In this document: positions 18,355-27,166 of the stretch, piece by piece
Numbering within the stretch: the first letter of the stretch is position 1
Layout of the letters: each line of letters opens with the position of its first letter
Origin: Mycobacterium sp. Root135
GTDB lineage: Bacteria; Actinomycetota; Actinomycetes; Mycobacteriales; Mycobacteriaceae
Direction: 5' to 3'
Assembly: GCF_001426545.1 (NCBI RefSeq)
Contig: NZ_LMEZ01000001.1
Span: 967 to 64,966 of the forward strand
DNA length: 64,000 bases
Program-made: the position numbers and the translations under genes
Notes under the pieces: model-generated
What the model was told of the DNA's origin: nothing
Database searches by the model: none
The model's input: the letters and a program-made list of their open reading frames with translations, nothing else

Positions 18355-19322
18355 AATCGAGTCCGGTGTTCCGCAACCCCGCGACCTGGGGTGTGACGGC
18401 AATGGTGCTTGCAGTCATCGTGGGCTTGGTCCTGTCCTACATTCACTTCAACCCCCCGGGCAAGAACCAGACGGTGTCGTTCTACACCGACGATGCCAAC
18501 TCGATACGCACCGGGGACGAGGTGCGGATGGCCGGCATCAAAGTCGGGACGGTGGCTGACCTGAAACTGCAAACGAATCAGGTGCTCGTCACGGCAAAGA
18601 TCGACGACTCTGCCTTCGTGGGCGATCAAACGCAGGTGGACGTACGGATGCTCACCATCGTCGGCGGCTACTACGTCAACGTCGTCTCGACGGGCAGCTT
18701 GCCGTTGGGCAAGGAAGTCATCCCGCTATCGCGTGTAACCATGCCGTACAACCTCATTCAGACGCTGGTCGACACCACCAAGATCACCCAGAAGGTCAAC
18801 CCCAAGCCCATCAACGAATCGCTGAATCAAATCCAAACCGGCCTGTCGGGAACAAACATTCAGGTGGTCGCTGCGACCATCGACGCCGGCAATGCTCTGA
18901 TGTCGACGGTCGAACGGCAGCGGGGCCAGGTGACCAACATCCTCAACCTCTCGGATGAGTACGTCAAAGCGCTCAACGACTACAAGGAGAACCTTGCGTC
19001 GCTGGTGAGAAAACTGTCGATCACCACCCAGACGTTGGAAATCTACGACAAGGGTTTCTCCGCGACGCTTCGCGGCCTCGGGGACGTCTTGTTGGCCCTC
19101 AAGCCGGTGGGCGATTTCTACGACGGTCACCGGTTGGAGTTCATCGAGAAAGTCAGGAACTTCCTCTACCGAGGCCGATTGTTCGTCGAGCGCAACGGGC
19201 TCACGATCCGGGCGCTCAGGCGCACCCAAAATCTGTTCGACCGGGTCCTCAACGCGCAGGACGCGCCACCAGGACTCTTGGCGACGGATCTGTGTGTGCC
19301 GACTCCAGGGAGTGCCTGCTGA
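18342..19322 (+). CDS. mceC: Mce family protein MceC
   Basis: GTG 18342 overlaps the mceB end and gives 326 residues. The membrane anchor is GVTAMVLAVIVGLVLSYI (about 16-33). The MCE domain shows FYTDDANSIRTGDEVRMAGIKVG in parts, followed by long amphipathic helices. An upstream in-frame start at 18273 would lie deep inside mceB and is unlikely. The C-terminus ends in a cysteine, as does MceB's. Confidence 0.88.
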   Translation: MQSLKSSPVFRNPATWGVTAMVLAVIVGLVLSYIHFNPPGKNQTVSFYTDDANSIRTGDEVRMAGIKVGTVADLKLQTNQVLVTAKIDDSAFVGDQTQVDVRMLTIVGGYYVNVVSTGSLPLGKEVIPLSRVTMPYNLIQTLVDTTKITQKVNPKPINESLNQIQTGLSGTNIQVVAATIDAGNALMSTVERQRGQVTNILNLSDEYVKALNDYKENLASLVRKLSITTQTLEIYDKGFSATLRGLGDVLLALKPVGDFYDGHRLEFIEKVRNFLYRGRLFVERNGLTIRALRRTQNLFDRVLNAQDAPPGLLATDLCVPTPGSAC

Positions 19323-20413
19323 TGCGGCTGCAAATTCCAGAGTTCAGACGGGTGTTGCCGGTGACCGTGGCGGTTGTGGCCGTACTCGGGGGCGCCTCGT
19401 GCTCGTCGTCCACCGGGCCAAGCGCTGCCGAGTACTGCGCGACGATGCCCGACAGCGTGGGGCTCTACGTCGGCAACCCCGTCACCCATCTCGGTTATCC
19501 CATCGGCGAGGTCTCGTCCATCACCCCGTCGGCTCAGTCCGTCCGCGTGAATTTCACAATCCATGGGGGACAGACCATTCCGGCAGACGCCAAGGCTGTG
19601 ACCAGGTCGACCTCGATTCTGGCCGACAGAGCGCTTGAACTCGTCGGCGACTACGAAAAGGGTGAGCATCTATCCCCAGAGAGCTGCATCGCCCTGAACC
19701 GGTCGTTGACACCGAAGACCCTCTCGGAGGTAATCGGAGCGTCGACCACCTTTCTCGACTCGATCAATCCGGCAGGATCCAACAACATCGCCGGTCTGGT
19801 GAACGGTCTCGACGAGGCCGCTCGCAATCAGGGATCGAACGTCAACACGTTGCTCAACACCACGTCGTCGGCGTTTGACTCACCTGATCAGGCCATCGCC
19901 GACATGGCTTCCGTGACGCGTAACCTTGGGCAGCTCGTGGGCACGTTGAACGACGTAAACCCCTCGACGAAACAAGTTTTCGACAACTTGGCCTCCCCTG
20001 TCGGTGGGGACCTGGCGGAGACGCTGCTCGGCTCCGCTGACGCCTTCGAGGGCATCATCAACCTCACCCTCGCGGCGCAGGACGTCGAAAGGGAACTGGG
20101 TCCGCAGGTTCAGCAATTGCTCGACGCGATGTCGGTGGTCATCAGGAAGGCGACCCCGCGCGCCCCGTTTTACGCAAGCCTGCTGAACGTAACTCCACGC
20201 GTGATCAACGGGCTGATCAACTTGTCGAACAACCACGACTTCACCCTGCATTATCGACCGCCGACCTATCGCCTCCGGGCGCCCGAGGGGGTCGCTGCGT
20301 GCAACATCATGAATGCTCAAGTGCCCGGTAGCTGCGCAAACGTCAAGGGAACCCCATACGCGGTGGACGTAGCACTACTCCAGTACGTACTCACCCAGGC
20401 GGCGAGCAAATGA
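19322..20413 (+). CDS. mceD: Mce family protein in the MceD position, lipoprotein-like
   Basis: 363 residues from ATG 19322, overlapping the mceC stop as TGATG. The N-terminus is a signal sequence ending GGASCSSS. This resembles a lipobox but has Gly at -3, so lipidation is not certain. The MCE domain (SVGLYVGNPVTHLGYPIGEV) follows. Usual MceD proteins begin with an uncleaved anchor and lack a Cys here, so a second lipoprotein-like subunit next to MceE is unusual. Cysteines in EYCATMP and ESCIALN may form a disulfide. Confidence 0.85.
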   Translation: MRLQIPEFRRVLPVTVAVVAVLGGASCSSSTGPSAAEYCATMPDSVGLYVGNPVTHLGYPIGEVSSITPSAQSVRVNFTIHGGQTIPADAKAVTRSTSILADRALELVGDYEKGEHLSPESCIALNRSLTPKTLSEVIGASTTFLDSINPAGSNNIAGLVNGLDEAARNQGSNVNTLLNTTSSAFDSPDQAIADMASVTRNLGQLVGTLNDVNPSTKQVFDNLASPVGGDLAETLLGSADAFEGIINLTLAAQDVERELGPQVQQLLDAMSVVIRKATPRAPFYASLLNVTPRVINGLINLSNNHDFTLHYRPPTYRLRAPEGVAACNIMNAQVPGSCANVKGTPYAVDVALLQYVLTQAASK

Positions 20414-21417
20414 CCTCGCGAACCCTGGCGATCGCCGCCACCATGGCCACGGCCACCGTCCTTTCGGTGTCGTCATGCGCGGCCATCAACGTGAATGCGT
20501 TGCCGCCGCCCGGTCCGTCCTACGACGACGGGTACGACCTGGTCATGCAATTCGAAAGCGTTCTGAACCTGCCTGAACGCGCAAAGGTGGTACTGGACGG
20601 GGTGGCCGTTGGGGTTGTCTCCAACGTCGCACTCACCGACCGTGACGTCGACGTGACGGCGCGGATGGCCCGAGGTGTCGCCGTCCCGTCCGACATCCAC
20701 GCGGTGCTGCAGCAGGCGACCGTCCTGGGTGACATCTACGTGGCGCTCGAGCGTCCGACGCCGGACGCCACCCGGTCGTCGCCACCAGCGCTCGCGGCGG
20801 GCGCAGCCATTCCGATCTCTCAGACGACGTCTCCGCCACAGCTTGAGGACACGATCGCCAGCCTGGCGAACTTCGTCTCGAGCGGATCGATTCAGCGCTT
20901 CCAGAACACCCTCATAAAGATCAACCGGATCGCTCCCTCCAGCGAAGAAACCAGAGTTCTGACCGGTCGCATCAAGACGGACCTTTCAGCGCTGGCGAAC
21001 AATCTCGACTCAGTCGACCAGGTGTTGAACGGATTGGCGAACACGGCAGATGTCGTCGACGCCCGCGTTCCGGACTTGCAGTATCTGGCTTCACCGACAG
21101 GGCAACGCGGAGCCAAACACTTCGCCCAGATCGCCAATTACGTAGCCACCGTCCTCCCCGGCATCGGCAGCATCACCCTTGGCGGTTATTGGTTGGTGCC
21201 CTTTCTGAACTCGGCCGCGGACGCCTCCGGTGCGCTTCAGGAATCAAAAGTGGCCGGCGAGACGGAAATTCCGAAGTACCGAAACATCTTCAACGACATG
21301 TTCCTGGCGACCGAGAAATATCCCGCCATCAACATCCGGTCGATCATCGGTCCCGATGGTCGAGAGCTGTCGGGCAATGTTCAGGAAGTCTTGCGGATTC
21401 TGGGGGCGACACCGTGA
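20410..21417 (+). CDS. mceE: Mce family lipoprotein MceE (LprK-like)
   Basis: 335 residues. The signal peptide ends in VSSC with Val-Ser-Ser before Cys (about residue 23), a good lipobox, as expected for MceE/LprK proteins. Its MCE domain carries LPERAKVVLDGVAVGVV. It starts at ATG 20410, overlapping the mceD stop as ATGA. Its stop overlaps the GTG of mceF. Confidence 0.9.
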   Translation: MTSRTLAIAATMATATVLSVSSCAAINVNALPPPGPSYDDGYDLVMQFESVLNLPERAKVVLDGVAVGVVSNVALTDRDVDVTARMARGVAVPSDIHAVLQQATVLGDIYVALERPTPDATRSSPPALAAGAAIPISQTTSPPQLEDTIASLANFVSSGSIQRFQNTLIKINRIAPSSEETRVLTGRIKTDLSALANNLDSVDQVLNGLANTADVVDARVPDLQYLASPTGQRGAKHFAQIANYVATVLPGIGSITLGGYWLVPFLNSAADASGALQESKVAGETEIPKYRNIFNDMFLATEKYPAINIRSIIGPDGRELSGNVQEVLRILGATP

Positions 21418-22367
21418 ATGCGATAAAGATCAGAGACGTCGTCTCATATGTGGTCTTCGGACTCATCATCGCCGTGGTCTTGTTCTACTTCGGTTCGCTC
21501 GGCTTGCGAGTCGGCGCACCGTCCAACCGAACCAATCTGTCCATGGACGTGCCTGAGATCAATGGCTTGGTCCCCGACTCGAACGTGCTGCTTCGTGGCG
21601 TTCCCGTCGGGAAGGTGACCAAGACCAGCACGGACACGAATTCGGCATCCGTCGACTTTTGGGTCGACGGCAAGTACCAGATTCCCGTCGACACCCAGGT
21701 GGAATTGCAGAACCTGTCGGCGCTTGGCGAGTCCTACATTCAGTTGGTGCCGCGCAGCGACGGCGGACCCGTACTGACGAACAACCAACGGATAAGTACC
21801 GAGTCGGTGGTAGCCCCCGCGTCGGTGACCGAGTTGGCGGCAACCGCCACGCGAATCCTCAATCAACTCGAACCCGGCGCCCTGCAGCGCATCATCGCCG
21901 AGGCGGACGTCGCCTTCCCAGACCCAGTGCGAGTGCTTCCCAACCTGTCCCGGACGGCCACCCTGTTCAACAACATGCTCAACGGCCTCAATGGCGAGGG
22001 ACGCGTACTGCTGAGCAACTTCGGAACCCTGATTCGCAATTCGGAGTGGATTTCTCCAGATCTCACCGCCTTCACCCCGAACGTGACGCTGATTGGTGTG
22101 TATTGGCAGGACTTCTTCAAGCATCTGGGCATTCAGTACTCGCGGGACGGGCCAGACAATCAAAGGCAATTCAACCACTTGCTGGATCGCGTTCAGGGTC
22201 TGTTGGACACCAATGGGGGCGATCTGAAAGTGCTCGGTGAGGCCTTTCAACCGAAGCTCAACGCCATCGCGGCCACGCTGATGAACTTCGACAGCGGGCA
22301 AATCCTGGACAACTTCCTCAACCAGGTGCCGGCCGACGGGATGATCACCCTTCGCGTCAGGCCATGA
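21414..22367 (+). CDS. mceF: Mce family protein MceF
   Basis: 317 residues from GTG 21414, which overlaps the mceE stop (GTGA). The membrane anchor is VVFGLIIAVVLFYFGSLG (about 12-29). The MCE domain has GLVPDSNVLLRGVPVGKV, and a long helical tail follows. The frame is open upstream to 21189, but that would overlap mceE deeply. It is the sixth and last Mce subunit. Confidence 0.9.
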   Translation: MNAIKIRDVVSYVVFGLIIAVVLFYFGSLGLRVGAPSNRTNLSMDVPEINGLVPDSNVLLRGVPVGKVTKTSTDTNSASVDFWVDGKYQIPVDTQVELQNLSALGESYIQLVPRSDGGPVLTNNQRISTESVVAPASVTELAATATRILNQLEPGALQRIIAEADVAFPDPVRVLPNLSRTATLFNNMLNGLNGEGRVLLSNFGTLIRNSEWISPDLTAFTPNVTLIGVYWQDFFKHLGIQYSRDGPDNQRQFNHLLDRVQGLLDTNGGDLKVLGEAFQPKLNAIAATLMNFDSGQILDNFLNQVPADGMITLRVRP

Positions 22368-23107
22368 ACTCCAACGGCGACAGCGCCCGTACGCGGATAT
22401 CCATCAAGAGAGGTTCGACAATGACCATCAATGAAACCGAAGCGCTGGAGCGGCGCGAATCGGACGTCGACTCGGCCCCCGATTCGGATGCCACCGAAGC
22501 AGGCGCCACCAAGTCGAAGACCACCCCGTCCGACGAGGCTAGGGCGGAAACTTCGACCGACGAATTGAAGTCGAGTCGTGGATCGAAGTCGGTGTCGATC
22601 AGTGTGAGGGGACTGATCGGTGCCGGCGTCATCGTCGCACTGGTGGCCGCGACGGCCGTGCTGGGATGGCTGTACGTAGGTGCGCGTGAACAACTCACGG
22701 CTCAAGCCACCCAGTCGGCCAACGATGAGAGAGCCGAGAAGACCGCACTCGATTACGCGGTCAACGCAGCGTCCATGGATTACAAGGACCTGCAGGCATG
22801 GAAGGTCAAGCTCACCGCGGGAACCTCGCCTGAGCTCAGCAAGAAACTCTCCGAGGCAGGAACGTCGATGGAACAGGTTCTGGTGCCGCTGCAGTGGAGT
22901 TCGAACGCACAGCCCCTGGTAGCGAAGGTCAGGTCTAGCAACGGCGGCATTTACGTGGTGGACAGCTTCGTCAGCGTCCAGACCAAGACCGTTCAGGCTC
23001 CGGAGGCGTTGCAATCGACGGCTACCTACAGCACGACGATCGACAGCAACAACAACTGGCAGATCACAGACGTCGGCGGTATTGGCTCGGCCATGGGGCA
23101 GAAGTAG
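22364..23107 (+). CDS. Mce-associated membrane protein (Mas family)
   Basis: 247 residues from ATG 22364 (ATGA overlap with mceF). An inner start at ATG 22421 has a better ribosome site (GAGAGG). The layout is that of Mce-associated proteins: a charged, low-complexity cytosolic tail of about 85 residues, one membrane segment (GLIGAGVIVALVAATAVLGW), then a SnoaL/NTF2-like periplasmic domain (EKTALDYAVNAASMDY, then YVVDSFVSVQTKT). Such proteins (for example OrfX/Mas in M. tuberculosis) stabilise Mce complexes. Confidence 0.85.
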   Translation: MNSNGDSARTRISIKRGSTMTINETEALERRESDVDSAPDSDATEAGATKSKTTPSDEARAETSTDELKSSRGSKSVSISVRGLIGAGVIVALVAATAVLGWLYVGAREQLTAQATQSANDERAEKTALDYAVNAASMDYKDLQAWKVKLTAGTSPELSKKLSEAGTSMEQVLVPLQWSSNAQPLVAKVRSSNGGIYVVDSFVSVQTKTVQAPEALQSTATYSTTIDSNNNWQITDVGGIGSAMGQK

Positions 23108-23145
23108 CTCGTGCACGTGGTCAATGAGATTGAGCGGGAGCGACG

Positions 23146-23808
23146 ATGAGAGCCAAGGTCCGAGGCGGAGCAGGCGCAGCGATCTGTGCATCGCTGTGGT
23201 TGGCGACGGTGGTTCTCACGGGAGCATCGGTAAGCGCTGACCCCGAGATCGACACGGACGACGTGGTTCCGCTCCCGTCGCCTCCGTCGGATAGCTCGCT
23301 GATCAGGCCGTTGCCCATAGTCGTGCCGCGGGCGACGTCATGGGCGCCCAAGTTTCCATATCCCTACGATCAGACGAGAAACATGGTGGGCCCCAACGAC
23401 ATCACTGCCATGGGCGAGATGTGTCAGTGGTACAACGCGCAATACGCCACGCTGCGTTCGCAAATCGACAGGTTGCAAACCAACCGGATCGACGACGTCA
23501 CCGGCAAGGATTTCGACTACACGCGAGACAACATCCAGCAGCAGGTCGACATCGTCAGTACGAACATCGGTCAGGCCGTCGACTTCCTGGGGCCGCGTGC
23601 CCAGTCGCTGAGCCAGCCGCAGAATCCCTTTGGCGATCACTACTTCGCCGTCTACGAGGGCGAGGCCTTCTTCAAGCTTTGGGAGCAGTTGTCGAACGTC
23701 AACAACGGCATTCTGGCTCACCAACCCGACTGGTTCACCGGCCCCTCGGTGCAGAAAGCAAAGCGCTGGGGCTCGGACATTCACCGTTCGCACGTGTGCG
23801 AAGGATGA
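23146..23808 (+). CDS. Secreted hypothetical protein of the mce operon
   Basis: 220 residues. The N-terminal signal peptide ends near SVSA-DP. The mature part is rich in Pro and then helical (MGEMCQWYNAQYATLRSQIDRL in part). ATG 23146 follows GGGAG. Its stop overlaps the next start as ATGA, so it belongs to the mce transcript. I do not recognise a named family; similar small exported proteins follow other mycobacterial mce operons. Confidence 0.75.
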   Translation: MRAKVRGGAGAAICASLWLATVVLTGASVSADPEIDTDDVVPLPSPPSDSSLIRPLPIVVPRATSWAPKFPYPYDQTRNMVGPNDITAMGEMCQWYNAQYATLRSQIDRLQTNRIDDVTGKDFDYTRDNIQQQVDIVSTNIGQAVDFLGPRAQSLSQPQNPFGDHYFAVYEGEAFFKLWEQLSNVNNGILAHQPDWFTGPSVQKAKRWGSDIHRSHVCEG

Positions 23809-24266
23809 GCCTCCACTACGCGCGGTTCGGAACGTGCTTTGCGGCATCCGCATTGGCGGTTGTGGGCATCGCAGTTGCGCCCGCGGCATCAGCCGATGCC
23901 ACCGATGGACTGAGAGCCGCGGTAGCAGCAGCACGCCCGCCGGCATGCGGACCGATTCGATCTGACCCGTTGATCGATCAGGTGGCCACGGACATCAACG
24001 ACAGCACCGACGGATACATCAACTTCACTGCGCGGGCTGTTCCGCTGGAAGATGCGATGCCATTGCTGACGGACCGCGGTTACGTCGGGGCCAGCAAGGC
24101 AAGGATCCTGTCGGGCTCCGCGACGAGCGCCGGCTCATCGATCAAGGCAGCCCTGCTCCAGGGCTACGCCGTTCTCCCGGATTGCTCGTTGAGCGCCTAC
24201 GGCGTTGCCACGAAGTACAACGCCAAGAAGGACGTGGTCCTCGTGACCGCCGTTCTAGTTGGTTGA
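23805..24266 (+). CDS. Exported CAP-like hypothetical protein
   Basis: 153 residues from ATG 23805 (ATGA overlap). The signal peptide ends in ASADA. The mature part begins LRAAVAAARPPACGPIRSDP, a spacing of conserved Cys and Pro seen in small mycobacterial CAP/SCP-like secreted proteins. It ends VPLEDAMPLLTDRGY and YGVATKYNAKKDVVLV. The two cysteines (ACGP and PDCS) could pair. The link to CAP proteins is by eye and weak; the job in lipid import is unknown. Confidence 0.7.
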   Translation: MSLHYARFGTCFAASALAVVGIAVAPAASADATDGLRAAVAAARPPACGPIRSDPLIDQVATDINDSTDGYINFTARAVPLEDAMPLLTDRGYVGASKARILSGSATSAGSSIKAALLQGYAVLPDCSLSAYGVATKYNAKKDVVLVTAVLVG

Positions 24267-24322
24267 GAAGTCCGTGTGCATTCCGCATTCACCTCCTGCT
24301 CTACAACTGCCGAAGGAGCCAC

Positions 24323-24763
24323 GTGAGATCTCTTGAACTGGTGGCGGTTGCGTTGGCCGTTGGCCTCACCGCCTTGGCACATGCACCTGCGGCGCACGCC
24401 GAGGACACCGTGCGTTACGAGATCTTCTCTGACTCGGTCGGGCAACTGGCCGGTGTCGAGTACCGCGACACCACGGGCAAGCATCTGATCGAGGATGTGC
24501 CGTTGCCTTGGACGCTGACCGTGCCGGTGGTCGACGCCACTAGCCCGACCAGTGACGGTGCAGAGGTGCGAGCCGATTGGCGACCCAACTTCCGCACGGC
24601 GGCAACCGTCGGACGGGTCTTGCGAGGCCACTTCGTGACCGTCCGCATCACGAGAGGAAACGACGTGCTCTGCGAAAGCATCCTGGATATCGGTAACGCC
24701 ACGTGTTACGGCGGCGTGCCACACACCGCGGAGAACGAATCATCGCCGGGAAACCTGCCGTGA
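24323..24763 (+). CDS. Small secreted MmpS-like protein of the mce operon
   Basis: 146 residues from GTG 24323, with AAGGAG four bases upstream. The signal peptide ends AHA-ED. The mature domain starts VRYEIFSDSVGQLAGVEYRD and has DVPLPWTLTV, the pattern of the beta-sandwich of MmpS proteins (compare the MmpS at 33190-33630: VLFEVFG and DVPLPWTQTL). It lacks the MmpS membrane anchor. It could be a periplasmic partner of the Mce complex. Confidence 0.68.
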   Translation: MRSLELVAVALAVGLTALAHAPAAHAEDTVRYEIFSDSVGQLAGVEYRDTTGKHLIEDVPLPWTLTVPVVDATSPTSDGAEVRADWRPNFRTAATVGRVLRGHFVTVRITRGNDVLCESILDIGNATCYGGVPHTAENESSPGNLP

Positions 24764-25290
24764 CCCGGGGAGTCGGCAGCACCGCTCGACGGCTCGCCCA
24801 CTGGCTGGCGGTATTTGGCTGCACGACCGGGCTGGTCCTCGCGACAGCACCGGCGACGCACGCGGAGCCGGACACCGGCGATCCTACGAGTCCGTTTCCA
24901 GTAACCAATTTGATCCTAAGCACTTACGACAAGGTCAAGTACGACGACTACTTCACCAGCAGTTCCGGCGGCGTGTGGTTTTCAACCCCGCTGGGTCTCA
25001 ACTGCGGCATCTGGGATCGCGGCAGCTTCGGGTGCACCGGCGACATTCGCGGTGCCCCGCCGGGGACGACGAACGTGGGATGGATAACCGGACAGATCCA
25101 ACCACGCTACGACTGGGCGCTTGGTCTGCAGATCCCCCCGGGGCGGGCGGAGCGAGAACTTCCGCAGCGAAACTACGTCGAGTACAACGGGACTCGATGC
25201 GCCACCATGGCTGACACCAGCACGTACTGCCAACGCGGTCCGTTCAGATTCCTCGTCACGCCAAACCGCACCTGGCTGGCCCCTCCGTAG
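24760..25290 (+). CDS. Exported hypothetical protein of the mce operon
   Basis: 176 residues from GTG 24760, which overlaps the previous stop (GTGA). A signal peptide ends at THAEP. The mature part holds four cysteines (LNCGIW, FGCTGD, TRCATM, TYCQRG) that could form two disulfides. No named family recognised. A perfect 8+1+8 inverted repeat (25290-25306) begins at the stop codon. Confidence 0.72.
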   Translation: MTRGVGSTARRLAHWLAVFGCTTGLVLATAPATHAEPDTGDPTSPFPVTNLILSTYDKVKYDDYFTSSSGGVWFSTPLGLNCGIWDRGSFGCTGDIRGAPPGTTNVGWITGQIQPRYDWALGLQIPPGRAERELPQRNYVEYNGTRCATMADTSTYCQRGPFRFLVTPNRTWLAPP

Positions 25291-25306
25291 AAGGCGCGGC
25301 GCCTTC
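25290..25306 (+). terminator. Inverted repeat at the end of the exported-protein gene
   Basis: GAAGGCGC-G-GCGCCTTC at the stop codon. It could fold as a short GC-rich hairpin and partly terminate the mce transcript. No U-tract follows, so the call is tentative. Confidence 0.35.
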
Positions 25307-25339
25307 GGGCGTTGCATCGGCAATCAGCCGCATCGACGG

Positions 25340-25402
25340 GAGGTGACGAACCTTTGGACTAGCTAAGAAAAACCGTTGGCGGACAGATAATTTCGTCACC
25401 TC
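25340..25402 (+). promoter_or_regulatory. Possible leader hairpin before a DUF732 gene
   Basis: Perfect 11-base arms, GAGGTGACGAA (25340-25350) and TTCGTCACCTC (25392-25402), enclose a 41-base loop. The right arm ends just before the GGGAG ribosome site of the next gene. The left arm contains GGGAG-GTG that could start a 7-codon leader ending in TAA. It could control translation of the downstream gene. Confidence 0.45.
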
Positions 25403-25403
25403 G

Positions 25404-25718
25404 ATGGGAGACATGGTGAACAGTCGAAACAGGCTGATGGTGGGGGCGCTCGCGGCCGTGATCGTCTGCGTGACCGCCGGTCCGGCAGTCCACGCCGAAC
25501 CGCTGACTCCGTTGACGCCGGGCGAACTGCAGTACCTCGACCAGTTGCGCAAAGTCTTTGCGATCAAGCACGATCCCGCGGCATTCCGTAGCGATGGCGA
25601 GTTGCTGACCAGGGGTCGATTCGTCTGTGACAAGCGCGCTGTTGGTCAAGTCGGGTCCGATGCAACCTTCCAGTCTCCGGCAATCATTCAACTGGCGCTG
25701 ATCTACCTGTGCCCGTGA
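25404..25718 (+). CDS. DUF732 secreted protein
   Basis: 104 residues from ATG 25404; ATG 25413 and GTG 25416 are closer to GGGAG and equally possible. A signal peptide ends VHAEP. The mature DUF732-type domain is short and helical: ELQYLDQLRKVF...RGRFVCDKRA and a terminal ALIYLCP, with the two cysteines of the family. Function of DUF732 is unknown; small secreted proteins of this kind cluster near Mce and MmpL genes. Confidence 0.8.
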   Translation: MGDMVNSRNRLMVGALAAVIVCVTAGPAVHAEPLTPLTPGELQYLDQLRKVFAIKHDPAAFRSDGELLTRGRFVCDKRAVGQVGSDATFQSPAIIQLALIYLCP

Positions 25719-25743
25719 TCAATTCCCAAGGAAACGAGACACA

Positions 25744-26061
25744 ATGAGGATGCGTGTGCTGATGACGGGTTGTGTCGCAGCCCTCATGACACTTGGAGCG
25801 CTGGCGTCGCCAGCGGCGCATGCGGATGATGCCGACTTCGTCCGTGACGTCAAAGCCATGGGCTTCTACAACGCCTCCGACAATCTGATCAGCCAAGCGG
25901 AGTCGGCATGCTACTTCCTCATCCGCCGCAGGTCTCCCGACGAAGTGGAAGCGCGCATAGCGCGCTACACCAGAGTCGATCCATCGAGTCAAGCTCATCC
26001 GTTCTTGGTGTTGGCCGTCAGAACGTACTGCCCTCAATTCACTGACCTCGTCGGCCCCTAG
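25744..26061 (+). CDS. DUF732 secreted protein
   Basis: 105 residues. ATG 25744 follows AAGGAA. The signal peptide ends AAHADD. The DUF732 pattern is clear: DADFVRDVKAMGFYNASDNLISQAESACYFL in parts and the final VLAVRTYCPQ, with two conserved cysteines. It is a paralog of the neighbours at 25404, 27167 and 29997. Confidence 0.85.
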   Translation: MRMRVLMTGCVAALMTLGALASPAAHADDADFVRDVKAMGFYNASDNLISQAESACYFLIRRRSPDEVEARIARYTRVDPSSQAHPFLVLAVRTYCPQFTDLVGP

Positions 26062-26137
26062 GGCGCCCCCTTCGGCACCGCGCAGGCGGACCGCCCATCG
26101 TGCCCATCGCTACCGACCGACCGAGAAGGAGAAGAAG

Positions 26138-26860
26138 ATGGGAACGAGACGTCCAATTACGGTCAGACGAAAGGCAAAGCACGCGCTCCCGACTGCCCGG
26201 CGTCCAAGCATGAAGGCCCACGTGGACCTTCGAAACTCGGGACGTCAGGATGCAGGGCATCGCCTGGTCGCGTCCGAATCGTCAAGCGTTCGAGCCACTT
26301 CGACGATACGGCCTCGGTGGTCAGTCGGTGTCTACACGAGGGCGTCGGTGCACCCGGTCACTTACCTGCTCCCCGCCCATGAACACGTGGGACAACGAAT
26401 TGCTCGCATCTTCTCAACGCCCGCGTTTGGAGTTGCAGTAGCCTTTTACGTCGTGAGCGCCTGGGGCGTCATCGGTGCGTTGACGTCTCATGCTCCTCGG
26501 GTTCGACCGACCACGACGGACCATCTTGTCGCCGTCTCGAATGCAACACCCCCCGAGGCTCCGACCAGCGTGAGTCCGGCGCCGAAAACTGATGCTTCAG
26601 AGGTAGATTCGCGGACAGATCAAATCGACCCGAAATTCTTCGTAGGGTTGCAGAAGGTCGTCGACGGTCTCGATGACCAGTCCGGACCGAACGGGCAGCA
26701 AGCAACCGGTGAAAGCATGCCTCCTGCGATCAGCCCGGACGAACCCGCGCAAGATCCGACGACGACAGCGGTCCCGACCGTTGCGCCCCCTATCGAGGCA
26801 GTCGTCGTCCCGGGTGGTGAAGTCCCCGACGCATCTTTGCCGACTCCCTCGATACCGTAG
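26138..26860 (+). CDS. Single-pass membrane protein with Pro/Thr-rich tail
   Basis: 240 residues with a strong ribosome site (GAGAAGGAGAAGAAG) before ATG 26138. The first 95 residues are basic and polar, one membrane segment follows (FGVAVAFYVVSAWGVIGAL, about 96-115), and the rest is Pro/Thr/Asp-rich and probably disordered outside the membrane. No family recognised. It sits among DUF732 genes at the end of the mce cluster. Confidence 0.62.
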   Translation: MGTRRPITVRRKAKHALPTARRPSMKAHVDLRNSGRQDAGHRLVASESSSVRATSTIRPRWSVGVYTRASVHPVTYLLPAHEHVGQRIARIFSTPAFGVAVAFYVVSAWGVIGALTSHAPRVRPTTTDHLVAVSNATPPEAPTSVSPAPKTDASEVDSRTDQIDPKFFVGLQKVVDGLDDQSGPNGQQATGESMPPAISPDEPAQDPTTTAVPTVAPPIEAVVVPGGEVPDASLPTPSIP

Positions 26861-27166
26861 ACACGGATCATCAACGGCCACTTGCGATCGCGGCTCTGCA
26901 CGTATCGACCCCAAACTGCATCGGTGCATGCAGGACCGGGACTGCGTCAGAAGTTGCTCGCGCGTTGCCATTTCGACGCGCTACCCCGAAGAGGCTGCGC
27001 ACAGTTAACCGGTGACATCTGCGCGCACGTACGATGGGACTTCTGGCGAGAGATCGCCCGTCATCAGGAGACCAGGACGTTGGTGAACCATCTATCAACG
27101 ACTTTCGTATTCCTGAGTTGGTCGATTCGATCGATCTTGGTGTCGGAACCGGTATCGTGAAAGTTC
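26861..27166. other. Intergenic region
   Basis: About 305 bases with no convincing gene or structure. Confidence 0.4.
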
